Of a stretch of DNA of 20,780 nt, positions 7,766 to 13,975 are shown piece after piece. Origin of the DNA: a virus. The number at the start of each line of letters is the position of its first letter. The stretch's first letter is position 1. The notes under the pieces are model-generated. The model did not search any database and was not told the DNA's origin. It worked only from the letters and a program-made list of their open reading frames with translations. Where the stretch lies: positions 1 to 20,780 of IMG/VR virus record IMGVR_UViG_3300024432_001337, one strand, 5' to 3'. Made by a program: the position numbers and the translations under genes.

Positions 7766-8056
7766 TTAACTCTGTTTCTTTAACCATGTCTTAAATTTTT
7801 TCATTTCTTTTTCACAATTTGCTACTACCTTCAATGCCTCTTTATATTTTCCATTCATAGCATATTCTACAGCAACTCTAAGCCAATCATCCATACCTTT
7901 AAATTGTCTGCCATCATCGGGGTCTTTACCCGCTGTAAGTTCGGAGTATGTAAAACCTCTCTTCTCTGATAATAAATGATCTTGTATTTTTAATTTTTTC
8001 AGATGTTCAGATTGCTGTTCATTAATATATTTTTCTATTAATTTTATTATATCCAT
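7766..8056 (-). CDS. Small protein between gp13- and gp14-like genes, function unknown
   Basis: A 96-residue protein beginning MDIIKLIEKYINEQQSEHLK. A longer version starting at 8092 is possible, but it would overlap the upstream gene by 34 bases. The ATG at 8056 lies two bases after that gene's stop and has a GGGG SD-like stretch 6 bases upstream (GTGGGGTAAAAATG), so it is preferred. The middle has GKDPDDGRQFKGMDDWLRVA, and the C-terminal half is a helical pair with lysine-rich ends (EALKVVANCEKEMKKFKTWL). I do not recognise the family. Its place in the neck operon suggests a head-tail joining accessory or assembly factor, but that is only context. Confidence 0.72.
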   Translation of the reverse strand: MDIIKLIEKYINEQQSEHLKKLKIQDHLLSEKRGFTYSELTAGKDPDDGRQFKGMDDWLRVAVEYAMNGKYKEALKVVANCEKEMKKFKTWLKKQS

Positions 8057-8058
8057 TT

Positions 8059-8844
8059 TTACCCCACTTCGATGCCATATCCAATATAGCACTCTTCTAG
8101 CCTCAAAGATTCATCTAATCTTTCTTTTTCTTCTTTACCTTCACTTATCATAGAATCACCATCAAGAGCAATTCCTGTATTTCCAATCGATGTAAAATTA
8201 GCAAATTTATTTCTTATTATACCAAGACTAATTTTTGAAAGTGCTGTTACATAATCCAAAATCCATCCGGCACCATAAAAATGAAAATCATTAACATCTT
8301 TATCAAAATTTTCATTATCAATTGTGGATTCTGTAATCATATATGTACGAAGTAAAATCCATCCTGGGGAGATATATACACCACCAGATACTGGGGGTGG
8401 TTGAATTTCTAACTGATTTGAATATGGATGATATTTATAATTATATATATCTATTAAATATTTATTTAATGTTTCAAGGAAATCTCTAGCTATATGATAA
8501 GATACAAGAGTAAAGCTTCCTTCTGTAGATAAAAGAGCATCAAACAATCCTTGATTATAGAGATAATTCTCAACTGTAAAAAGTGTATTAATTCCACCAG
8601 TTGAAGTATGTGTATCATAACCTATTACTTCAATGACACCATTAGGTAAATCGTATAGATGTTGACCTGCTGAAAGCTGAAGAGTAAAAAATACTTCTTG
8701 AGTTGCCTGTCCTGTAGCCCATTTGATAAATTTATCTCTAGAATAGTCAATATGGTCAAGGATTTGCATATCATCCAATTCTACTTTAATCATTGGATGT
8801 CCTAATCTTCGCTTTACTTTCTCTAATAAATCACTTCTTGTCAT
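8059..8844 (-). CDS. 13: Neck / head-completion protein, T4 gp13-like
   Basis: A 261-residue protein. The N-terminus has the pattern typical of gp13-type head-completion proteins: a short helix with RRLGHP, then KVELDDMQILDHIDYSRDKF, an acidic helix that normally contacts the portal. A beta-rich centre follows, then the conserved-looking GWILLRTYM and a helical C-terminus (GAGWILDYVTALSKISLGII). It is followed two genes later by the gp14-like protein, as expected for a neck module. Identification rests on pattern and order rather than a catalytic motif; other connector adaptors have similar N-termini. The SD GGAGAGG precedes the ATG at 8844, and a CATAAATA box lies upstream. Confidence 0.7.
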   Translation of the reverse strand: MTRSDLLEKVKRRLGHPMIKVELDDMQILDHIDYSRDKFIKWATGQATQEVFFTLQLSAGQHLYDLPNGVIEVIGYDTHTSTGGINTLFTVENYLYNQGLFDALLSTEGSFTLVSYHIARDFLETLNKYLIDIYNYKYHPYSNQLEIQPPPVSGGVYISPGWILLRTYMITESTIDNENFDKDVNDFHFYGAGWILDYVTALSKISLGIIRNKFANFTSIGNTGIALDGDSMISEGKEEKERLDESLRLEECYIGYGIEVG

Positions 8845-8861
8845 AATTTTAACCTCTCCAC

Positions 8862-8876
8862 GTATATATTTATGAA
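8862..8876 (-). promoter_or_regulatory. Late-promoter-like box upstream of the gp13-like gene
   Basis: The minus strand reads TTCATAAATATATAC, containing CATAAATA. The same 15 bases recur at 20286-20300 before the scaffold gene. NATAAATA is the relaxed late-promoter consensus known for marine T4-like phages. The box sits in the spacer after terL and would give a short leader with a complete SD. Confidence 0.5.
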
Positions 8877-8884
8877 AATGTTAT

Positions 8885-10444
8885 TTAAGTTAAACTTATG
8901 TCTCTTAACCAATCCCAATTATCAACAGCATCTTCAATATCACTAAGAACACCCCAAACATCTTCTTCATTATCTCTTCCATCAGCATATTTTTTTAATT
9001 CTGCCCCTTTTTCAAATATATTCATTTCAAAAATAAAACATGCCCAATAAAGAGCTGAAATAAGGTCATCTCCTTTATCCATACCAAAGAATTTGTTCTT
9101 AATTTCAACAAAAGCAGTAAGTTGTTCTAATGTATTTTTATCGACAAGTATAAGACAAAAATCTTCAATTAATTTTTTCATAAGAAGAACTGCTTTTGGT
9201 TTGTTATTTTTTTTGGCTCTAATCCCTAAATCGATTTTTTTAGAACCTGTACTAATAAGATTAGGATTTTCATGTTCCCATTGAAGTCTTGTAACAACAG
9301 CAGCACCTTCTGCATTATTTTCACACATGATATATCCACTGTTATAATAATAACTTAACCTATTTACAACTTCGGCAAATCTATAAACATCAATTATATT
9401 ACTTTCAAAAACAGCAACTTGTTTCATTGTAATAGGTTTTAAAGAATCAAGTCTAAGAATTTGAACTGTAGATGCATTTTCTCCTGTTCCTTTCGCAACA
9501 TCAACACCAAGAATATAGATATCCCCTTCTTTTGGTTTCTCATAAATACGAAGTTTTCCAGCAAGGTCAACAAATTCTGGCTCAATCCAATGAGCTATAA
9601 TATTTTCAAGAACATCAGGGTCTATAACTGTACTTGTAGAACCTAAGAATTCTACAGCAAATTCTTGTCTAAATTTTTGTTTACCTAGATTTCTAATTTG
9701 TTCTTTTGCCCATTTTTTTGTTCTTCCAGGTACTGATTCCCATGATACCTTCATATGAACAAATGAATTTTCATTTCTTTCAGATTGAGAATATAGCCTA
9801 TGGAAAATATTGAACATCCCATTTGGAGTAGATATGATTATAATCTTGGATTCTTTAGATGCAGAAATTGTTGGATAATTTGATGCCCAAAACTCTTCAG
9901 CTTGATGGGCAGGAACAAATGCAAATTCATCACAAATCAAAAGATTAATAGTTTCACCACGAAATGCATCTTCTGATGTGGCTGAAATCTTAATTTGTGA
10001 ACCATTATCAAATGTTACAAATGTTTTTGAATATTCAGAAACACCAGGCTTTAACCAAACAGGAAGGCTCTCATACATCCTTCTAATTCTTCCCAAAATC
10101 ATCTTTGAGGAAGATTCTTTATTTGAAACAATTCCAACAATCTTATCATCATGAAAAATTGCATACCATAAAGCATAGACAGAAACGGATGTGGTTTTCC
10201 CACTCTGTCTGGATAGTAGACAAATGTTGAATCTATGGTTTTGGAATTTTTTTAGAAGCTTCTTTTGATATTTATAGATATATTTTTTGAAATAAACTTC
10301 ACCATGGTCTGGATGAATTATTTTTACATATGGTATAAAAGTATGGACACTAGTTGTACATTTTTGTAATTCTAGAATATGATGTGGTTCATAATCAAAT
10401 TCCGCATGTGGACGTTTCACAACTTGAGAATATTTTACAGCCAT
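8885..10444 (-). CDS. terL: Terminase large subunit (packaging ATPase and nuclease), T4 gp17-like
   Basis: A 519-residue protein with all core motifs. In the ATPase domain: Walker A SRQSGKTT (78-85), Walker B LLICDE (168-173) and coupling motif ISTPNG (204-209). In the RNase H-like nuclease domain: D315 (ILGVDVAKG), E375 (YIMCENNAEG) and D459/D460 (KGDDLISALY), the expected acidic triad. It cuts concatemeric DNA and drives it through the portal. The length is shorter than T4 gp17 (610 residues) but complete. The SD AGGAGG is followed by ten T and A before the ATG at 10444, an unusually long spacing of 11 bases. The upstream hairpin and late box (10455-10491) suggest translation mainly from late transcripts. 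Its usual partner, TerS, lies 5.5 kb upstream, separated by the prkA-spoVR cassette. Confidence 0.97.
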   Translation of the reverse strand: MAVKYSQVVKRPHAEFDYEPHHILELQKCTTSVHTFIPYVKIIHPDHGEVYFKKYIYKYQKKLLKKFQNHRFNICLLSRQSGKTTSVSVYALWYAIFHDDKIVGIVSNKESSSKMILGRIRRMYESLPVWLKPGVSEYSKTFVTFDNGSQIKISATSEDAFRGETINLLICDEFAFVPAHQAEEFWASNYPTISASKESKIIIISTPNGMFNIFHRLYSQSERNENSFVHMKVSWESVPGRTKKWAKEQIRNLGKQKFRQEFAVEFLGSTSTVIDPDVLENIIAHWIEPEFVDLAGKLRIYEKPKEGDIYILGVDVAKGTGENASTVQILRLDSLKPITMKQVAVFESNIIDVYRFAEVVNRLSYYYNSGYIMCENNAEGAAVVTRLQWEHENPNLISTGSKKIDLGIRAKKNNKPKAVLLMKKLIEDFCLILVDKNTLEQLTAFVEIKNKFFGMDKGDDLISALYWACFIFEMNIFEKGAELKKYADGRDNEEDVWGVLSDIEDAVDNWDWLRDISLT

Positions 10445-10454
10445 TAAAAAAAAA

Positions 10455-10491
10455 ACCTCCTATTCTGTAAGTATTTATACAAAACGGAGGT
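10455..10491 (-). promoter_or_regulatory. terL RBS-sequestering hairpin containing a late promoter
   Basis: On the minus strand ACCTCC plus GTTTTGTA (10491-10478) can pair with TACAGAAT plus GGAGGT (10469-10455), with one bulged A and two G-U pairs and a loop of 8. The 3' arm contains the terL SD. TATAAATA (10479-10472) lies mostly in the loop, so transcripts started there would begin near 10466 and lack the 5' arm. Read-through transcripts would have the SD hidden. T4 genes e, soc, 49 and I-TevI use this same logic. Confidence 0.7.
10472..10479 (-). promoter_or_regulatory. T4-type late promoter box upstream of terL
   Basis: An exact TATAAATA on the minus strand, followed by CTTAC, 28 bases upstream of the terL ATG. 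It lies 34 bases beyond the hairpin of the terminator that ends the spoVR transcript, which is where a new promoter is needed. Confidence 0.62.
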
Positions 10492-10513
10492 ACAATAATA
10501 AAATTCTTATCTT

Positions 10514-10547
10514 AAAAGAAAAAGGCCATAGCTGGTGGGCTATGACC
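10514..10547 (-). terminator. Rho-independent terminator after spoVR
   Basis: On the minus strand GGTCATAGC (10547-10539), loop CCACCA, then GCTATGGCC (10532-10524) with one G-U pair, followed by TTTTTCTTTT. It closes the prkA-spoVR cassette before terL. A second stem (10557-10580) just upstream, in the first 26 bases after the spoVR stop, has no U-tract. Confidence 0.88.
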
Positions 10548-10582
10548 TATGAGCTTAACCAAGGAGGATCAATCCTGGTTAT

Positions 10583-12097
10583 TTAACTTGTTTCTACTAT
10601 TTGAACTTTTTGACCATCTGCTACAAAACAATATTTTTTATTATTATATATTGTTTTTAGATATACTGGTCTATTCCATAAATTGTAAATATGCTTTAGC
10701 GTTTCTTCAGCATATTTTGGTTCAAGATTGGGGCCAGTATGTTTATGTTCCATTAAAAGTATTCCGGTATTATTATGATTTCCATTTCTTACAATTATTT
10801 TAGGAATTCCACTATGTGCAAAACTTTGCACTATAAGGTCTCTAACTTCTCTTGCTTTATGACCTGTTCGAACATAATCTATATGTGTCATTGATTCTAA
10901 TGGTGCAAAAACATATAGATTTAATTCATCAATTAAATCAGGTGTTAAAAAATCTTGCATAAAAAACCAATCTGTATAGCTTCTCAGTACCTCCATAACC
11001 CTTTCCATACCTTTCATTTCTTTAGTATCCCACTCTTCCTTTGCTTTGGTATCATGACAATTATCATAATCATATCCATGCTTGCCTTTATTCCATCTTT
11101 CTTCTATATCTTCCCACATTTTGGAACCCAAAAGATATGGATTTAAAGTCTGTTTATGTTCAGCTTTTACCAAGGCGTTTGAATAGTTATATTGACCATG
11201 TTCATTTTGTGTCAATAAACCCTCTTTAAAAAGTTGATTCATTATTTTCTGATGAATAAAAGTAGCAAATCCTTCATTCATATAACGAGTTTTGATAATA
11301 GGCCAATAATATTGACCTTCAATTCTGAGAATCTCTAAAATATCCTTATGCCAATCTTCTAAAATCCCAGAATTATCAATAATATATCGTAACAAATCTT
11401 CTGTTGGTACCACAGGTGTTCTTAATTTGATTTGCCTCCACAGTCTCTGATTTTCTAGAGCAATATCAACTCCAGGTTTTTTATCCATATCACCATCATA
11501 TTCTGTAAGGTCTGCAAATTCTGATGTCTTTGGTTTCTTCAATAATTTTTGTTGTTCGAAAACTCGCATTCTTTTTTCGTCTTCGGTTTCATTATCAAAA
11601 GGATTTGAATGTAACTGAAGAGCATGTCCAGCATCGACAATTGTTTCAATTTCATCAATTCCAAATCGTCTTTCATACTTGTTTACTCTTCTATTAGCTT
11701 CAGCCATAAATTCAATGATATCACGTCTGGATTCCTGGAACCATTTATTCTCAGTAAAGAAACCAACATGCCCATAAACATGAGCGAGAACAAGTGCCTG
11801 AACAGCAAAAGTATTTGAATTCATAAGATATGCTCTTGCCGGATTACTATTTATAACAACCTCATAAGGCAATCCGGGGTCTATATTCTCATGAATTGTT
11901 CTTAGCTTTTCATAATCTCTTCCAAATTTCCAATTAGAAAGATTAACAGGAGACCTATATGCCATAATTTCTAGCATTTTTTGAGTAGGAACAATATCGA
12001 ATTCAACTGGAATACATTGAATCCCCATTTCATCAATAAGAATTTCTTTAATCCGGTCTTCAATTTTTATCAATCTTCTTAAATCATTCTTTTCCAT
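10583..12097 (-). CDS. spoVR: SpoVR family protein
   Basis: A 504-residue protein of the SpoVR family (Bacillus SpoVR, E. coli YcgB), close to the usual ~470-510 residues. Visible family features are the N-terminal amphipathic helix, YRSPVNLSNWKFGRDYEKLR, NSNTFAVQALVLAHVYGHVG with HVYGH at 106-110, and RYMNEGFATFIH with E275 and H282; the histidine/glutamate motifs look like a metal site. In bacteria spoVR/ycgB co-occurs with prkA and yhbH and is tied to spore cortex formation or to starvation and stress survival; its biochemistry is unresolved. Its ATG overlaps the yhbH stop (TAATG at 12099-12095), so translation is probably coupled. It is the last gene of the cassette and is followed by a terminator. 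It is intact, with no frameshift seen. Confidence 0.95.
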   Translation of the reverse strand: MEKNDLRRLIKIEDRIKEILIDEMGIQCIPVEFDIVPTQKMLEIMAYRSPVNLSNWKFGRDYEKLRTIHENIDPGLPYEVVINSNPARAYLMNSNTFAVQALVLAHVYGHVGFFTENKWFQESRRDIIEFMAEANRRVNKYERRFGIDEIETIVDAGHALQLHSNPFDNETEDEKRMRVFEQQKLLKKPKTSEFADLTEYDGDMDKKPGVDIALENQRLWRQIKLRTPVVPTEDLLRYIIDNSGILEDWHKDILEILRIEGQYYWPIIKTRYMNEGFATFIHQKIMNQLFKEGLLTQNEHGQYNYSNALVKAEHKQTLNPYLLGSKMWEDIEERWNKGKHGYDYDNCHDTKAKEEWDTKEMKGMERVMEVLRSYTDWFFMQDFLTPDLIDELNLYVFAPLESMTHIDYVRTGHKAREVRDLIVQSFAHSGIPKIIVRNGNHNNTGILLMEHKHTGPNLEPKYAEETLKHIYNLWNRPVYLKTIYNNKKYCFVADGQKVQIVETS

Positions 12098-13404
12098 TAG
12101 TTTTTCCTTTTCTCAAATAAGAAATGTTTTAGACAAGGATAAACATGCTGTTTGTTTCTTATGATACACGCTAAAAAATGCAACTCACTATTCTTATAAA
12201 ACTCAGTTCCTTGTTCTTCCATTTTTTTGAACTTAAAATGTTTCTTAAAAGCATCGAGCAAATCACCACTATATGAATGGAAAGCTGCCTCTGAATCCAG
12301 ATTAATTTCAGTATAACCAAACATATTAATTTTCTTTTTTAACATTTCTTGTACTGAACGTACTGTTTTAACAGAATCAAAATCTTCACCATCAGATATA
12401 TACATTGAATAAACATTCCATTCAGCAACAGGATATTCAGTATCAATCAGATAATTTGCTTTATCAATAGCGGTATGGCAAAATGTACCACCAGATTCAC
12501 CCTCATGGAAAAAATCATGTTCGCTCACAATTTTGGCTTCTGTAGTATGTGTAATAAAACGAATTTCAACATATTCATAAGTCTTCTTAAGAAACTCTAC
12601 AAGCCAAAAAAGCATTGACCTAGCCAGATATTTCTTTTCTGTTGTCATTGAACCCGAAACATCCATCATAGCTAAAACAACAGCATTTGAATGAATTTCA
12701 ATATCTTCTTCAATTTGTTTATATCTTAAATCTTCATCTTGGATATAGATAAATGGTTCAACCGATTGATCTACTTTGTTTTCCGTAACAATAGTAAGTG
12801 CGTCTTCAATATCACCTTTAGCTTGTGCAAGTGCTCTATTTGCATCATCTTCACTACATCCTGTCTCTTCTATAATTTCATTAACAAATGAAGCACTTCG
12901 TTTAATTGACTCTTTGAATGTTCTTTTCTTATGAATTCTAGCATTTGTACCTTTTTTAGAAATTGATTCAAATTTCCATCCTTTGGGTACAAGTTGTTTG
13001 GCTTTGGTTTTTTCTTTAATGTAAGGCAAACCAAGGTCTTCAAACATTATATCAATTAAATAATCGATATCAACTTCAGTCTCAAGAATATCATCACCTA
13101 AACGGTCTCCAGGTTTTCTATCCTTTTTATTTCTTTTTTCCTTACTGTCAATGATATCTCCTTTCTTACCTTCACCCTGACCAACACCACCACCACCATT
13201 GTTACTACCATAAACAAATCGATAGTCTTTAAGACCTCTTACAGGTATCCGAACTTTCTTTCCTCTTTTCTTAGTAATAATGGTTTCTTCTGAGATTACA
13301 TCTCTGATATTTTTACGAATGTGGTCATCAATTTTCTCTCTATGACGAGCAGCATCCTTTTTTCCTTTCTCACTCAAACTCCAATCATCATGATCTACAA
13401 TCAT
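12097..13404 (-). CDS. yhbH: YhbH/YeaH (DUF444) protein with von Willebrand-like domain and UBA-like insertion
   Basis: A 435-residue member of the DUF444 family (Bacillus YhbH, E. coli YeaH). The N-terminus has the family RHREKIDDHIRKNIRDVISE helix, a basic strand region and a Gly-rich linker (residues 69-79). A von Willebrand A-like domain begins at about 239 with the metal-site motif DVSGSM (248-253), ESGGTFCHTA and ISDGEDF. E. coli YeaH works with the kinase YeaG in stress and nitrogen-starvation responses. Residues about 173-207 (NEIIEETGCSEDDANRALAQ, then GDIEDALTIV) look like a UBA-type three-helix domain, which I do not recall in standard YhbH. The C-terminus (about 395-435) extends past the domain. 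The start at 13404 has the SD GGGAGAG inside the end of the macro gene. It forms an operon with the genes on both sides. Confidence 0.94.
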   Translation of the reverse strand: MIVDHDDWSLSEKGKKDAARHREKIDDHIRKNIRDVISEETIITKKRGKKVRIPVRGLKDYRFVYGSNNGGGGVGQGEGKKGDIIDSKEKRNKKDRKPGDRLGDDILETEVDIDYLIDIMFEDLGLPYIKEKTKAKQLVPKGWKFESISKKGTNARIHKKRTFKESIKRSASFVNEIIEETGCSEDDANRALAQAKGDIEDALTIVTENKVDQSVEPFIYIQDEDLRYKQIEEDIEIHSNAVVLAMMDVSGSMTTEKKYLARSMLFWLVEFLKKTYEYVEIRFITHTTEAKIVSEHDFFHEGESGGTFCHTAIDKANYLIDTEYPVAEWNVYSMYISDGEDFDSVKTVRSVQEMLKKKINMFGYTEINLDSEAAFHSYSGDLLDAFKKHFKFKKMEEQGTEFYKNSELHFLACIIRNKQHVYPCLKHFLFEKRKN

Positions 13405-13405
13405 T

Positions 13406-13834
13406 TTATCTCTCCCATTTACAAATTATTGCATCTGGAATTTCTTCTTCTATGATTTTTTCAACTATGTTCCAATCACCACCAGCAAGGCTACATCCTA
13501 TTTTATAAGGGATGTAAATAGGAAGATTCAATAGTCTTGTTACACCTTGAAGACATGTTCTTAAGGCCCTGTAATCAGTATATCTTTTACCCCTTCCATA
13601 TCCACCCTGACCACAAAGATTAGCAACCATTATTCCAGCATCAACAGAAACTATTTGGGTAAATCCTAATTTCAGTTGATTCTTTTTGAAGGCATACCTA
13701 TAAGCATCATAGACATAGGGCCATTTTTTTCTAATCGAAAAGGCTAAACCTGCACCCATAACACCTTTGCAATTTACTTGGTGACAGATTAGCCCTTTTT
13801 CAATCTCAAGAATATTTTTTCTTATTACTTCCAT
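13406..13834 (-). CDS. Macro-domain protein (ADP-ribose binding/hydrolase type)
   Basis: A 142-residue single macro domain. Loop 1 is CHQVNCKGVMGAGLAFSIRK, followed by KKWPYVYDAY; the region ANLCGQGGYGRGKRYTDY and the second loop IPYKIGCSLAGGDW form the ADP-ribose pocket. The pattern is nearest to TARG1/Poa1p/DarG-type macro proteins, which remove ADP-ribose from proteins or DNA or act on ADP-ribose 1''-phosphate; which reaction applies cannot be read from sequence alone. A TTG start at 13840 is possible (two extra residues), but the ATG at 13834 is preferred; neither has a strong SD. The upstream 54-residue ORF ends inside this gene, so translation is probably coupled. It sits between prkA and yhbH, a position not usual in bacteria. 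A role in reversing ADP-ribosylation during infection is inference. Confidence 0.88.
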   Translation of the reverse strand: MEVIRKNILEIEKGLICHQVNCKGVMGAGLAFSIRKKWPYVYDAYRYAFKKNQLKLGFTQIVSVDAGIMVANLCGQGGYGRGKRYTDYRALRTCLQGVTRLLNLPIYIPYKIGCSLAGGDWNIVEKIIEEEIPDAIICKWER

Positions 13835-13970
13835 CGACAATCACAAATTCTCGTTTGGGTTTATAGATATGTTTATTCCCATCCAGGAGTTTATACATCA
13901 TCTGTCTATCGATATAATGTGTTGCCAAAACCTTATATACTTTGTTTGTTATTTTATGCTTCACTTGCAT
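13806..13970 (-). CDS. Small ORF (54 aa) between prkA and the macro gene
   Basis: An ATG at 13970 opens 54 codons to TGA at 13808-13806, starting MQVKHKITNKVYKVLATHYI and ending KKKYS. The SD AGAGGAA lies at the very end of prkA, 6 bases before this start region, and the ORF fills the 135-base gap, then overlaps the macro start by 29 bases. The basic, Y/K-rich composition with alternating hydrophobics (EFVIVDG) looks like a small folded beta protein. I recognise no family. A good SD, gap-filling position and overlap support a real gene whose translation feeds the macro gene. Confidence 0.65.
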   Translation of the reverse strand: MQVKHKITNKVYKVLATHYIDRQMMYKLLDGNKHIYKPKREFVIVDGSNKKKYS

Positions 13971-13975
13971 AAAAT

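Noticed and set aside
7766-8092. 108-residue version of the small neck-region protein
   Set aside because: It would overlap the gp13-like gene; the internal ATG at 8056 has a better-placed SD and starts just after that gene's stop.
10557-10580. Second hairpin directly after the spoVR stop as a terminator
   Set aside because: The stem has a bulge and is followed by AAGCTCATAGG rather than a T-tract; the downstream hairpin at 10524-10547 is the real terminator.
10549-11229. Short plus-strand ORFs antisense to spoVR
   Set aside because: They lie opposite well-conserved SpoVR coding sequence, lack SDs, and have no recognisable protein features.
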